Both the position numbers and the translations under genes were made by a program. Source: Prosopocoilus inquinatus (taxonomy: Eukaryota; Arthropoda; Insecta; Coleoptera; Lucanidae). From it: DNA of 64,000 bases. Numbering within the stretch: position 1 is the stretch's first letter; each line of letters begins with the position of its first letter. Location of the stretch: assembly GCA_036172665.1 (NCBI GenBank), contig CM069875.1:16399806-16463805 (forward strand), read 5' to 3'. Shown here piece after piece: positions 11,301 through 27,000 of this stretch. Under the pieces are notes generated by a model that did no database searches, had not been told where the DNA came from, and was given only the letters and a program-made list of their open reading frames with translations.

Positions 11301-12738
11301 ATTAGCCTTGTTCCTGTGATGTATCTAATCGATCCTTACTCATCTATCATGTTATTTGACGTTTGAATGGACTCCAGTAACTCTGATGTGAGATACAAAG
11401 TTCTCGGACGCAGCAGAATCTGGAAATAGTTTTGAACGAAACAACACGTATTCGTCTTGTTCCTGTGATGTATCTAATCGATCCTTACTTATCTATCATG
11501 TTATTTGACGTTTGGATGGACTCCAGTAACTCTGATGTGAGATACGAAATTATCGGACGCAGCAGAAGCTGGAAATAGTTTTAAATGAAACAACACGCAT
11601 TAGCGTTGTTCCTGTGATGTATCTAATCGATCCTTACTCATCTATCATGTTATTTGACGTTTGGATGGACTCCAGTAACTTTGATGTGAGATACGAAATT
11701 TTCGGACGCAGCAGAAGCTGGAAATAGTTTTAATCGAAACAACACGCATTAGCTTTGTTCCTGTGATGTATCTAATCGATCCTTACTCATCTATCATGTT
11801 ATTTGGCGTTTCGATGGACTCCAGTAACTCTGATGTGAGATACGACGTTTTCGGACGCAGCAGAAGCTGGAAATAGTTTTAAATGAAACAACACGCTTTA
11901 GCGTTGTTCCTGTGATGTATCTAATCGATCCTTACTCATCTATCATGTTATTTGACGTTTCGATGGACTCTAGTAACTCAGATGTGAGATACGAAGTTTT
12001 TGGACGCAGCAGGAGCTGGAAATAGTTTTGAACGAAACAACACGTATTAGCGTTGTTCCTGTGATGTATCTAATCGATCCTTACTTAGCTACTATGTTAT
12101 TTGACGTTTCGATGGACTCCAGTAACTCTAATGTGAGATACTAAATTTTCGGACGCAGCAGCAGCTGGAAATAGTTTTAAACGAAACAACACATATTAGC
12201 GTTGTTCCTGTGATGTAACTAATCGATCCTTACTCATCTATCATGTTATTTGACGTTTGGATGGACTCCAGTAACTCTGATGTGAGATACAAAGTTCTCG
12301 GACGCAGCAGAAGCTGGAAATAGTTTTGAACGAAACAACACGTATTCGTCTTGTTCTTGTGATGTATCTAATCGATCCTTACTTATCTATCATGTTATTT
12401 GACGTTTGGATGGACTCCAGTAACTCTGATGTGAGATACGAAATTATCGGACGCAGCAGAAGCTGGAAATAGTTTTAAATGAAACAACACGCATTAGCGT
12501 TGTTCCTGTGATGTATCTAATCGATCCTTACTCATCTATCATGTTATTTGACGTTTGGATGGACTCCAGTAACTCTGAAGTGAGATACGAAGTTTTTGGA
12601 CGCAGCAGGAGCTGGAAATAGTTTTAAACGAAACAACACGTATTAGCGTTGTTCCTGTGATGTATCTAATCGATCCTTACTCATCTATCATGTTATTTGA
12701 CGTTTGGATGGACTCCAGTATCTCTGATGTGAGATACG
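8120..12738 (+). repeat. 31-monomer tandem duplication, left unit (4,619 bp)
   Basis: The unit is exactly 31 x 149 bp and is followed directly by its copy. Shared private changes include GACCCCAGT (8539), AACAATACG (9206), GACTTCAGT (9582), CTCTCATGTG (10935), GTTTTTTAACGC (11101), ATCGAACC (11179), GCAGAATCTGG (11414), TTAATCGAAAC (11731) and ATACTAAATT (12138). All reappear 4,619 bp later. The crossover fell in the conserved GATGTGAGATACGA block. The corresponding part of block B (about 25,700-28,269) does not contain this duplication. Confidence 0.95.
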
Positions 12739-15700
12739 ACGTTTTCGGACGCAGCTGATGCTGGAAATAGTTTTAAACGAAACAACACGTATTAGCCTTG
12801 TTCCTGTGATGTATCTAATCGATCCTTACTCATCTATCATGTTATTTGACGTTTGAATGGACTCCAGTAACTCTGATGTGAGATACAAAGTTCTCGGACG
12901 CAGCAGAAGCTGGAAATAGTTTTGAACGAAACAACACGTATTCGTCTTGTTCCTGTGATGTATCTAATCGATCCTTACTTATCTATCATGTTATTTGACG
13001 TTTGGATGGACTCCAGTAACTCTGATGTGAGATACGAAATTATCGGACGCAGCAGAAGCTGGAAATAGTTTTGAACGAAACAACACGTATTCGTCTTGTT
13101 CTTGTGATGTATCTAATCGATCCTTACTTATCTATCATGTTATTTGACGTTTGGATGGACCCCAGTAACTCTGATGTGAGATTCGAAATTATCGGACGCA
13201 GCAGAAGCTGGAAATAGTTTTAAACTAAACAACACGCATTAGCGTTGTTCCTGTGATGTATCTAATCGATCCTTACTCATCTATCATGTTATTTGACGTT
13301 TGGATGGACTCCAGTAACTCTGAAGTGAGATACGAAGTTCTCGGACGCAGCTGAAGCTGGAAATAGTTTTAAATGAAACAACACGCATTAGCGTTGTTCC
13401 TGTGATGTATCTAATCGATCCTTACTCATCTATCATGTTATTTGACGTTTGGATGACCTCCAGTAACTCTGATGTGAGATACGAAATTATCGGACGCAGC
13501 AGAAGCTGGAAATAGTTTTAAATGAAACAACACGCATTAGCGTTGTTCCTGTGATGTATCTAATCGATCCTTACTCATCTATCATGTTATTTGACGTTTC
13601 GATGGACTCTAGTAACTCTGATGTGAGATACGAAATTTTTGGACGCAGCAGGAGCTGGAAATAGTTTTAAACGAAACAACACGTATTAGCGTTGTTCCTG
13701 TGATGTATCTAATCGATCCTTACTCATCTATCATGTTATTTGACGTTTGGATGGACTCCAGTATCTCTGATGTGAGATACGAAATTTTCGGACGCAGCAG
13801 AAGCTGGAAATAGTTTTAAACGAAACAATACGTATTAGCGTTGTTCCTGTGATGTATCTAATCGATCCTTACTCATCTATCATGTTATTTGACGTTTGAA
13901 TGGACTCCAGTAACTCTGATGTGAGATACAAAATTCTCGGACGCAGCAGAAGCTGGAAATAGTTTTGAACGAAACAACACGTATTAGCGTTGTTCCTGTG
14001 ATGTAACTAATCGATCCTTACTCATCTATCATGTTATTTGACGTTTGAATGGACTCCAGTAACTCTGATGTGAGATACAAAGTTCTCGGACGCAGCAGAA
14101 GCTGGAAATAGTTTTGAACGAAACAACACGTATTCGTCTTGTTCTTGTGATGTATCTAATCGATCCTTACTTATCTATCATGTTATTTGACGTTTGGATG
14201 GACTTCAGTAACTCTGATGTGAGATTCGAAATTATCGGACGCAGCAGAAGCTGGAAATAGTTTTAAATGAAACAACACGCATTAGCGTTGTTCCTGTGAT
14301 GTATCTAATCGATCCTTACTCATCTATCATGTTATTTGACGTTTGGATGGACTCCAGTAACTCTGAAGTGAGATACGAAGTTCTCGGACGCAGCTAAAAC
14401 TGGAAATAGTTTTAAACGAAACAACACGCATTAGCGTTGTTCCTGTGATGTATCTAATCGATCCTTACCCATCTATCATGTTATTTGACGTTTGGATGAC
14501 CTCCTGTAACTCTGATGTGAGATACGAAATTACCGGACGCAGCAGAAGCTGGAAATAGTTTTAAATGAAACAACACGCATTAGCGTTGTTCCTGTGATGT
14601 ATCTAATCGATCCTTACTCATCTATCATGTTATTTGACGTTTCGATGGACTCTAGTAACTCTGATGTGAGATACGAAATTATCGGACGCAGCAGAAGCTG
14701 GAAATAGTTTTAAATGAAACAACACGCATTAGCGTTGTTCCTGTGATGTATCTAATCGATCCTTACTCATCTATCATGTTATTTGACGTTTGAATGGACT
14801 CCAGTAACTCTGATGTGAGATACGACGTTTTCGGACGCAGCAGAAGCTGGAAATAGTTTTAAATGAAACAACAAGCTTTAGCGTTGTTCCTGTGATGTAT
14901 CTAATCGATCCTTACTCATCTATCATGTTATTTGACGTTTCGATGGACTCTAGTAACTCCGATGTGAGATACGAAGTTTTTGGACGCAGCAGGAGCTGGA
15001 AATAGTTTTGAACGAAACAACACGTATTAGCGTTGTTCCTGTGATGTAACTAATCGATCCTTACTCATCTATCATGTTATTTGACGTTTGGACGGACTCC
15101 AGTAACTCTGATGAGAGATACAAAGTTCTCGGACGCAGTAGAAGCTGGAAATAGTTTTGAACGAAACAACACGTATTAGCGTTGTTCCTGTGATGTATCT
15201 AAACGATCCTTACTTATCTAACATGTTATTTGACGTTTGGATGGACTCCAGTAAGTCTGATGTGAGATACAAAGTTTTTGGACGCAGCAGGAGCTGGAAA
15301 TAGTTTTAAACGAAACAACACGTATTAGCGTTGTTCCTGTGCTGTATCTAATCGATCCTTACTCATCTATAATGTTATTTGGCGTTTCGATGGACTCCAG
15401 TAGCTCTGATGTGAGATACGACGTTTTCGGACGCAGCAGAAGCTGGAAATAGTTTTAAACGAAACAACACGCATTAGCGTTGTTCCTGTGATGTATCTAA
15501 ACGATCCTTACTTATCTAACATGTTATTTGACGTTTGGATGGACTCCAGTAACTCTCATGTGAGATACGAAATTATCGGACGCAGCAGAAGCTGGAAATA
15601 GTTTTAAATGAAACAACACGCATTAGCGTTGTTTCTGTGATGTATCTAATCGATCCTTACTTATCTAACATGTTATTTGACGTTTGGATGGACTCCAGTA

Positions 15701-17357
15701 AGTCTGATGTGAGATACAAAGTTTTTTAACGCAGCAGGAGCTGGAAATAGTTTTAAACGAAACAACACGTATTAGCGTTGTTCCTGTGATGTATCTAATC
15801 GAACCTTACTTATCTAACATGTTATATGATGTTTGGATGGACTCCAGTAACTTTGATGTGAGATACGACGTTTTCGGACGCAGCTGATGCTGGAAATAGT
15901 TTTAAACGAAACAACACGTATTAGCCTTGTTCCTGTGATGTATCTAATCGATCCTTACTCATCTATCATGTTATTTGACGTTTGAATGGACTCCAGTAAC
16001 TCTGATGTGAGATACAAAGTTCTCGGACGCAGCAGAATCTGGAAATAGTTTTGAACGAAACAACACGTATTCGTCTTGTTCCTGTGATGTATCTAATCGA
16101 TCCTTACTTATCTATCATGTTATTTGACGTTTGGATGGACTCCAGTAACTCTGATGTGAGATACGAAATTATCGGACGCAGCAGAAGCTGGAAATAGTTT
16201 TAAATGAAACAACACGCATTAGCGTTGTTCCTGTGATGTATCTAATCGATCCTTACTCATCTATCATGTTATTTGACGTTTGGATGGACTCCAGTAACTT
16301 TGATGTGAGATACGAAATTTTCGGACGCAGCAGAAGCTGGAAATAGTTTTAATCGAAACAACACGCATTAGCTTTGTTCCTGTGATGTATCTAATCGATC
16401 CTTACTCATCTATCATGTTATTTGGCGTTTCGATGGACTCCAGTAACTCTGATGTGAGATACGACGTTTTCGGACGCAGCAGAAGCTGGAAATAGTTTTA
16501 AATGAAACAACACGCTTTAGCGTTGTTCCTGTGATGTATCTAATCGATCCTTACTCATCTATCATGTTATTTGACGTTTCGATGGACTCTAGTAACTCAG
16601 ATGTGAGATACGAAGTTTTTGGACGCAGCAGGAGCTGGAAATAGTTTTGAACGAAACAACACGTATTAGCGTTGTTCCTGTGATGTATCTAATCGATCCT
16701 TACTTAGCTACTATGTTATTTGACGTTTCGATGGACTCCAGTAACTCTAATGTGAGATACTAAATTTTCGGACGCAGCAGCAGCTGGAAATAGTTTTAAA
16801 CGAAACAACACATATTAGCGTTGTTCCTGTGATGTAACTAATCGATCCTTACTCATCTATCATGTTATTTGACGTTTGGATGGACTCCAGTAACTCTGAT
16901 GTGAGATACAAAGTTCTCGGACGCAGCAGAAGCTGGAAATAGTTTTGAACGAAACAACACGTATTCGTCTTGTTCTTGTGATGTATCTAATCGATCCTTA
17001 CTTATCTATCATGTTATTTGACGTTTGGATGGACTCCAGTAACTCTGATGTGAGATACGAAATTATCGGACGCAGCAGAAGCTGGAAATAGTTTTAAATG
17101 AAACAACACGCATTAGCGTTGTTCCTGTGATGTATCTAATCGATCCTTACTCATCTATCATGTTATTTGACGTTTGGATGGACTCCAGTAACTCTGAAGT
17201 GAGATACGAAGTTTTTGGACGCAGCAGGAGCTGGAAATAGTTTTAAACGAAACAACACGTATTAGCGTTGTTCCTGTGATGTATCTAATCGATCCTTACT
17301 CATCTATCATGTTATTTGACGTTTGGATGGACTCCAGTATCTCTGATGTGAGATACG
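12739..17357 (+). repeat. 31-monomer tandem duplication, right unit (4,619 bp)
   Basis: This is the second unit of the tandem pair. The only difference I noticed is TAAACTAAAC at 13221-13230, where the left unit has TAAACGAAAC. The junction monomer around 12,720-12,770 is a hybrid: its head carries CAGTATCTCTG and its tail CGACGTTTTCGG with GCTGATGCTGG. At the far end (17340 on) the parental tail CGAAATTTTCGG with GCAGAAGCTGG returns. This is the expected footprint of one unequal exchange. Confidence 0.95.
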
Positions 17358-18040
17358 AAATTTTCGGACGCAGCAGAAGCTGGAAATAGTTTTAAACGAA
17401 ACAACACGTATTAGCGTTGTTCCTGTGATGTATCTAATCGATCCTTACTCATCTATCATGTTATTTGACGTTTGAATGGACTCCAGTAACTCTGATGTGA
17501 GATACAAAGTTCTCGGACGCAGCAGAAGCTGGAAATAGTTTTGAACGAAACAACACGTATTAGCGTTGTTCCTGTGATGTATCTAATCGATCCTTAGTCA
17601 TCTATCATGTTATTTGACGTTTGGATGGACTCCAGTATCTCTGATGTGAGATACGAAATTTTCGGACGCAGCAGAAGCTGGAAATAGTTTTAAACGAAAC
17701 AACACGCATTAGCGTTGTTCCTGTTATGTATCTAAACGATCCTTACTTATCTAACATGTTATTTGACGTTTGGATGGACTCCAGTAAGTCTGATGTGAGA
17801 TACGACGTTTTCGGACGCAGCAGAAGCTGGAAATAGTTTTAAACGAAACAACACGTATTAGCGTTGTTCCTGTGATGTATCTAATCGATCCTTACTCATC
17901 TATCATGTTATTTGACGTTTGAATGGACTCCAGTAACTCTGATGTGAGATACAAAGTTCTCGGACGCAGCAGAAGCTGGAAATAGTTTTGAACGAAACAA
18001 CACGTATTAGCGTTGTTCCTGTGATGTATCTAATCGATCC
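16840..18040 (+). repeat. Segment repeated at 39636-40836, 153 monomers away
   Basis: The rare change TCCTTAGTCATC (17591) recurs only at 40387. Monomer order agrees for about eight monomers around it, including CAGTATCTCTG, the CTAAACGATCC monomer and CAAAGTTCTCGG. The offset is 22,796 bp, one less than 153 x 149, because of the single-base deletion near 39382. The segment spans the start of block B at 17691, so the copy near 40,487 is a further relative of the start of blocks A and B. Confidence 0.8.
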
Positions 18041-21000
18041 TTACTTATCTACTATGTTATTTGACGTTTCGATGGACTCCAGTAACTCTGATGTGAGATA
18101 CGAAATTTTCGGACGCGGCAGAAGCTGGAAATAGTTTTAAATGAAACAACACGCATTAGCGTTGTTCCTGGGATGTATGTAATCGATCCTTACTCATCTA
18201 TCATGTTATTTGACGTTTGGATGGGCTCCAGTAACTCTGAAGTGAGATACGAAGTTCTCGGACGCAGCTGAAGCTGGAAATAGTTTTAAACGAAACAACA
18301 CGCATTAGCGTTGTTCCTGTGATGTATCTAATCGATCGTTACTCATCTATCATGTTATTTGGCATTTCGATGGACTCCAGTAACTTTGATGTGAGATACG
18401 AAATTTTCGGACGCAGCAGAAGCTGGAAATAGTTTTAAACGAAACAACACGCATTAGCGTTGTTCCTGTGATGTATCTAATCGATCCTTACTCATCTATC
18501 ATGTTATTTGGCGTTTCGATGGACTCCAGTAACTCTGATGTGAGATACGAAATTTTCGGACGCAGCAGAAACTGGAAATAGTTTTAAATGAAACAACACG
18601 CATCAGCGTTGTTCCTGTGATGTATCTAATCGATCCTTACTCATCTATCATGTTATTTGACGTTTGAATGGACTCCAGTAACTCTGATGTGAGATACGAA
18701 ATTATCGGACGCAGCTGAAGCTGGAAATAGTTTTAAATGAAACAACACGCATTAGCGTTGTTCCTGTGATGTATCTAATCGATCCTTACTCATCTATCAT
18801 GTTATTTGACGTTTGAATGGACTCCAGTAACTCTGATGTGAGATACGAAATTATCGGACGCAGCAGGAGCTGGAAATAGTTTTAAACGAAACAACACGCA
18901 TTAGCGATGTTCCTGTGATGTATCTAATCGATCCTTACTCATCTATCATGTTATTTTACGTTTGGATGGACTCCAGTAACTCTGGTGTGAGATACAAAGT
19001 TTTTGGACGCAGCAGAAGCTGGAAATAGTTTTGAACGAAACAACACGTATTAGCGTTGTTCCTGTGATGTATCTAATCGATCCTTACTTAGCTACTATGT
19101 TATTTGACGTTTCGATGGACTCCAGTAACTCTAATGTGAGATACGAAATTTTCGGACGCAGCAGCAGCTGGAAATAGTTTTAAACGAAACAACACATATT
19201 AGCGTTGTTCCTGTGATGTATCTAATCGATCCTTACATATCTACTATGTTATTTGACGTTTCGATGGACTCCAGTAACTCTGATGTGAGATACGAAATTT
19301 TCGGATGCAGCAGAAGCTGGAAATAGTTTTAAACGAAACAACACGCATTAGCGTTGTTCCTGTGATGTATCTAATCGATCCTTACTCATCTATCATGTTA
19401 TTTGGCGTTTCGATGGACTCCAGTAACTCTGATGTGAGATACGACGTTTTCGGACGCAGCAGAAGCTGGAAATAGTTTTAAATGAAACAACAAGCTTTAG
19501 CGTTGTTCCTGTGATGTATCTAATCGATCCTTACTCATCTATCATGTTATTTGACGTTTCGATGGACTCTAGTAACTCCGATGTGAGATACGAAGTTCTT
19601 GGACGCAGCAGGAGCTGGAAATAGTTTTGAACGAAACAACACGTATTAGCGTTGTTCCTGTGATGTATCTAATCGATCCTTACTTAGCTACTATGTTATT
19701 TGACGTTTCGATGGACTCCAGTAACTCTAATGTGAGATACGAAATTTTCGGACGCAGCAGCAGCTGGAAATAGTTTTAAACGAAACAACACATATTAGCG
19801 TTATTCCTGTGATGTAACTAATCGATCCTTACTCATCTATCATGTTATTTGACGTTTGGACGGACTCCAGTAACTCTGATGAGAGATACAAAGTTCTCGG
19901 ACGCAGTAGAAGCTGGAAATAGTTTTGAACGAAACAACACGTATTAGCGTTGTTCCTGTGATGTATCTAAACGATCCTTACTTATCTAACATGTTATTTG
20001 ACGTGTGGATGGACTCCAGTAAGTCTGATTTGAGATACAAAGTTTTTGGACGCAGCAGGAGCTGGAAATAGTTTTAAACGAAACAACACGTATTAGCGTT
20101 GTTCCTGTGCTGTATCTAATCGATCCTTACTCATCTATTATGTTATTTGGCGTTTCGATGGACTCCAGTAGCTCTGATGTGAGATACGACGTTTTCGGAC
20201 GCAGCAGAAGCTGGAAATAGTTTTAAATGAAACTACACGCATTAGCGTTGTTCCTGTGATGTATCTAATCGATCCTTACTCATCTATCATGTTATTTGAC
20301 GTTTCGATGGACTCTAGTAACTCTGATGTGAGATACGAAGTTTTTGGACGCAGCAGGAGCTGGAAATAGTTTTAAACGAAACAACACGTATTAGCGTTGT
20401 TCCTGTGATGTATCTAATCGATCCTTACTCATCTATCATGTTATTTGACGTTTGGATGGACTCCAGTATCTCTGATGTGAGATACGAAATTTTCGGACGC
20501 AGCAGAAGCTGGAAATAGTTTTAAACGAAACAACACGCATTAGCGTTGTTCCTGTGATGTATCTAAACGATCCTTACTTATCTAACATGTTATTTGACGT
20601 TTGGATGGACTCCAGTAACTCTGATGTGAGATACGAAATTATCGGACGCAGCAGAAGCTGGAAATAGTTTTAAATGAAACAACATGCATTAGCGTTGTTC
20701 CTGTGATGTATCTAATCGATCCTTACTTATCTAACATGTTATTTGACGTTTGGATGGACTCCAGTAAGTCTGATGTGAGATACAAAGTTTTTGGACGCAG
20801 CAGGAGCTGGAAATAGTTTTAAACGAAACAACACGTATTAGCGTTGTTCCTGTGATGTATCTAATCGATCCTTACTTATCTAACATGTTATTTGATGTTT
20901 GGATGGATTCCAGTAACTTTGATGTGAGATACGACGTTTTCGGACGCAGCTGATGCTGGAAATAGTTTTAAACGAAACAACACGTATTAGCCTTGTTCCT

Positions 21001-24000
21001 GTGATGTATCTAATCGATCCTTACTCATCTATCATGTTATTTGACGTTTGAATGGACTCCAGTAACTCTGATGTGAGATACAAAGTTCTCGGACGCAGCA
21101 GAAGCTGGAAATAGTTTTGAACGAAACAACACGTATTCGTCTTGTTCCTGTGATGTATCTAATCGATCCTTACTTATCTATCATGTTATTTGATGTTTGG
21201 ATGGACTCCAGTAACTCTGATGTGAGATACGAAATTATCGGACGCAGCAGAAGCTGGAAATAGTTTTAAATGAAACAACACGCATTAGCGTTGTTCCTGT
21301 GATGTATCTAATCGATCCTTACTCATCTATCATGTTATTTGACGTTTGGATGGACTCCAGTAACTCTGAAGTGAGATACGAAGTTCTCGGACGCAGCTGA
21401 AGCTGGAAATAGTTTTAAACGAAACAACACGCATTAGCGTTGTTCCTGTGATGTATCTAATCGATCCTTACTTATCTACTATGTTATTTGACGTTTCGAT
21501 GGACTCCAGTAACTCTGATGTGAGATACGAAATTTTCGGACGCGGCAGAAGCTGGAAATAGTTTTAAATGAAACAACACGCATTAGCGTTGTTCCTGTGA
21601 TGTATCTAAACGATCCTTACTTATCTAACATGTTATTTGACGTTTGGATGGACTCCAGTAACTCTGATGTGAGATACGAAATTATCGGACGCAGCAGAAG
21701 CTGGAAATAGTTTTAAATGAAACAACATGCATTAGCGTTGTTCCTGTGATGTATCTAATCGATCCTTACTCATCTATCATGTTATTTGACGTTTCGATGG
21801 ACTCTAGTAACTCTGATGTGAGATACGAAGTTTTTGGACGCAGCAGGAGCTGGAAATAGTTTTAAACGATACAACACGTATTAGCGTTGTTCCTGTGATG
21901 TATCTAATCGATCCTTACTCATCTATCATGTTATTTGACGTTTGGATGGACTCCAGTATCTCTGATGTGAGATACGAAATTTTCGGACGCAGCAGAAGCT
22001 GGAAATAGTTTTAAACGAAACAACACGCATTAGCGTTGTTCCTGTGATGTATCTAAACGATCCTTACTTATCTAACATGTTATTTGACGTTTGGATGGAC
22101 TCCAGTAACTCTGATGTGAGATACGAAATTATCGGACGCAGCAGAAGCTGGAAATAGTTTTAAATGAAACAACATGCATTAGCGTTGTTCCTGTGATGTA
22201 TCTAATCGATCCTTACTTATCTAACATGTTATTTGACGTTTGGATGGACTCCAGTAAGTCTGATGTGAGATACAAAGTTTTTGGACGCAGCAGGAGCTGG
22301 AAATAGTTTTAAACGAAACAACACGTATTAGCGTTGTTCCTGTGATGTATCTAATCGATCCTTACTTATCTAACATGTTATTTGATGTTTGGATGGATTC
22401 CAGTAACTTTGATGTGAGATACGACGTTTTCGGACGCAGCTGATGCTGGAAATAGTTTTAAACGAAACAACACGTATTAGATTTGTTCCTGTGATGTATC
22501 TAATCGATCCTTACTCATCTATCATGTTATTTGACGTTTGAATGGACTCCAGTAACTCTGATGTGAGATACAAAGTTCTCGGACGCAGCAGAAGCTGGAA
22601 ATAGTTTTGAACGAAACAACACGTATTCGTCTTGTTCCTGTGATGTATCTAATCGATCCTTACTTATCTATCATGTTATTTGACGTTTGGATGGACTCCA
22701 GTAACTCTGATGTGAGATACGAAATTATCGGACGCAGCAGAAGCTGGAAATAGTTTTAAATGAAACAACACGCATTAGCGTTGTTCCTGTGATGTATCTA
22801 ATCGATCCTTACTCATCTATCATGTTATTTGACGTTTGGATGGACTCCAGTAACTCTGAAGTGAGATACGAAGTTCTCGGACGCAGCTGAAGCTGGAAAT
22901 AGTTTTAAACGAAACAACACGCATTAGCGTTGTTCCTGTGATGTATCTAATCGATCCTTACTCATCTATCATGTTATTTGACGTTTCGATGGACTCTAGT
23001 AACTCTGATGTGAGATACGAAATTTTTGGACGCAGCAGGAGCTGGAAATAGTTTTAAACGAAACAACACGTATTAGCGTTGTTCCTGTGATGTATCTAAT
23101 CGATCCTTACTCATCTATCATGTTATTTGACGTTTGGATGGACTCCAGTATCTCTGATGTGAGATACGATATTTTCGGACGCAGCAGAAGCTGGAAATAG
23201 TTTTAAACGAAACAACACGTATTAGCGTTGTTCCTGTGATGTATCTAATCGATCCTTACTCATCTATCATGTTATTTGACGTTTGAATGGACTCCAGTAA
23301 CTCTGATGTGAGATACAAAGTTCTCGGACGCAGCAGAAGCTGGAAATAGTTTTGAACGAAACAGCACGTATTAGCGTTGTTCCTGTGATGTAACTAATCG
23401 ATCCTTACTCATCTATCATGTTATTTGACGTTTGAATGGACTCCAGTAACTCTGATGTGAGATACAAAGTTCTCGGACGCAGCAGAAGCTGGAAATAGTT
23501 TTGAACGAAACAACACGTATTCGTCTTGTTCTTGTGATGTATCTAATCGATCCTTACTTATCTATCATGTTATTTGACGTTTGGATGGACTCCAGTAACT
23601 CTGATGTGAGATACGAAATTATCGGACGCAGCAGAAGCTGGAAATAGTTTTAAATGAAACAACACGCATTAGCGTTGTTCCTGTGATGTATCTAATCGAT
23701 CCTTACTCATCTATCATGTTGTTTGATGTTTGGATGGACTCCAGTAACTCTGAAGTGAGATACGAAGTTCTCGGACGCAGCTGAAGCTGGAAATAGTTTT
23801 AAACGAAACAACACGCATTAGCGTTGTTCCTGTGATGTATCTAATCGATCCTTACCCATCTATCATGTTATTTGACGTTTGGATGACCTCCAGTAACTCT
23901 GATGTGAGATACGAAATTACCGGACGCAGCAGAAGCTGGAAATAGTTTTAAATGAAACAACACGCATTAGCGTTGTTCCTGTGATGTATCTAATCGATCC

Positions 24001-27000
24001 TTACTCATCTAACATGTTATTTGATGTTTGGATGGACTCCAGTAACTTTGATGTGAGATACGACGTTTTCGGACGCAGCTGATGCTGGAAATAGTTTTAA
24101 AGGAAACAACACGTATTAGCCTTGTTCCTGTGATGTATCTAATCGATCCTTACTCATCTATCATGTTATTTGACGTTTGAATGGACTCCAGTAACTCTGA
24201 TGTGAGATACAAAGTTCTCGGACGCAGCAGAAGCTGGAAATAGTTTTGAACGAAACAACACGTATTCGTCTTGTTCTTGTGATGTATCTAATCGATCCTT
24301 ACTTATCTATAATGTTATTTGACGTTTGGATGGACTAGAGTAACTCTGATGTGAGATACGAAATTATCGGACGCAGCAGAAGCTGGAAATAGTTTTAAAT
24401 GAAACAACACGCATTAGCGTTGTTCCTGTGATGTATCTAATCGATCCTTACTCATCTATCATGTTATTTGACGTTTGGATGGACTCCAGTAACTCTGAAG
24501 TGAGATACGTAGTTCTCGGACGCAGCTGAAGCTGGAAATAGTTTTAAACGAAACAACACGCATTAGCGTTGTTCCTGTGATGTATCTAATCGATCCTTAC
24601 CCATCTATCATGTTATTTGACGTTTGGATGACCTCCAGTAACTCTGATGTGAGATACGAAATTACCGGAGGCAGCAGAAGCTGGAAATAGTTTTAAATGA
24701 AACAACACGCATTAGCGTTGTTCCTGTGATGTATCTAATCGATCCTTACTCATCTATCATGTTATTTGACGTTTCGATGGACTCTAGTAACTCTGATGTG
24801 AGATACGAAGTTTTTGGACGCAGCAGGAGCTGGAAATAGTTTTAAACGAAACAACACGTATTAGCGTTGTTCCTGTGATGTATCTAATCGATCCTTACTT
24901 ATCTAACATGTTATTTGATGTTTGGATGGACTCCAGTAACTTTGATGTGAGATACGACGTTTTCGGACGCAGCTGATGCTGGAAATAGTTTTAAACGAAA
25001 CAACACGTATTAGCCTTGTTCCTGTGATGTATCTAATCGATCCTTACTTATCTATAATGTTATTTGACGTTTGGATGGACTCCAGTAACTCTGATGTGAG
25101 ATACGAAATTATCGGACGCAGCAGAAGCTGGAAATAGTTTTAAATGAAACAACACGCATTAGCGTTGTTCCTGTGATGTATCTAATCGATCCTTACTCAT
25201 CTATCATGTTATTTGACGTTTGGATGGACTCCAGTAACTCTGAAGTGAGATACGAAGTTCTCGGACGCAGCTGAAGCTAGAAATAGTTTTAAACGAAACA
25301 ACACGCATTAGCGTTGTTCCTGTGATGTATCTAATCGATCCTTACCCATCTATCATGTTATTTGACGTTTGGATGACCTCCAGTAACTCTGATGTGAGAT
25401 ACGAAATTACCGGAGGCAGCAGAAGCTGGAAATAGTTTTAAATGAAACAACACGCATTAGCGTTGTTCCTGTGATGTATCTAATCGATCCTTACTCATCT
25501 ATCATGTTATTTGACGTTTCGATGGACTCTAGTAACTCTGATGTGAGATACGAAGTTTTTGGACGCAGCAGGAGCTGGAAATAGTTTTAAACGAAACAAC
25601 ACGTATTAGCGTTGTTCCTGTGATGTATCTAATCGATCCTTACTTATCTAACATGTTATTTGATGTTTGGATGGACTCCAGTAACTTTGATGTGAGATAC
25701 GACGTTTTCGGACGCAGCTGATGCTGGAAATAGTTTTAAACGAAACAACACGTATTAGCCTTGTTCCTGTGATGTATCTAATCGATCCTTACTCATCTAT
25801 CATGTTATTTGACGTTTGAATGGACTCCAGTAACTCTGATGTGAGATACAAAGTTCTCGGACGCAGCAGAAGCTGGAAATAGTTTTGAACGAAACAACAC
25901 GTATTCGTCTTGTTCCTGTGATGTATCTAATCGATCCTTACTTATCTATCATGTTATTTGACGTTTGGATGGACTCCAGTAACTCTGATGTGAGATACGA
26001 AATTATCGGACGCAGCAGAAGCTGGAAATAGTTTTGAACGAAACAACACGTATTCGTCTTGTTCTTGTGATGTATCTAATCGATCCTTACTTATCTATCA
26101 TGTTATTTGACGTTTGGATGGACCCCAGTAACTCTGATGTGAGATTCGAAATTATCGGACGCAGCAGAAGCTGGAAATAGTTTTAAACGAAACAACACGC
26201 ATTAGCGTTGTTCCTGTGATGTATCTAATCGATCCTTACTCATCTATCATGTTATTTGACGTTTGGATGGACTCCAGTAACTCTGAAGTGAGATACGAAG
26301 TTCTCGGACGCAGCTGAAGCTGGAAATAGTTTTAAATGAAACAACACGCATTAGCGTTGTTCCTGTGATGTATCTAATCGATCCTTACTCATCTATCATG
26401 TTATTTGACGTTTGGATGACCTCCAGTAACTCTGATGTGAGATACGAAATTATCGGACGCAGCAGAAGCTGGAAATAGTTTTAAATGAAACAACACGCAT
26501 TAGCGTTGTTCCTGTGATGTATCTAATCGATCCTTACTCATCTATCATGTTATTTGACGTTTCGATGGACTCTAGTAACTCTGATGTGAGATACGAAATT
26601 TTTGGACGCAGCAGGAGCTGGAAATAGTTTTAAACGAAACAACACGTATTAGCGTTGTTCCTGTGATGTATCTAATCGATCCTTACTCATCTATCATGTT
26701 ATTTGACGTTTGGATGGACTCCAGTATCTCTGATGTGAGATACGAAATTTTCGGACGCAGCAGAAGCTGGAAATAGTTTTAAACGAAACAATACGTATTA
26801 GCGTTGTTCCTGTGATGTATCTAATCGATCCTTACTCATCTATCATGTTATTTGACGTTTGAATGGACTCCAGTAACTCTGATGTGAGATACAAAATTCT
26901 CGGACGCAGCAGAAGCTGGAAATAGTTTTGAACGAAACAACACGTATTAGCGTTGTTCCTGTGATGTAACTAATCGATCCTTACTCATCTATCATGTTAT

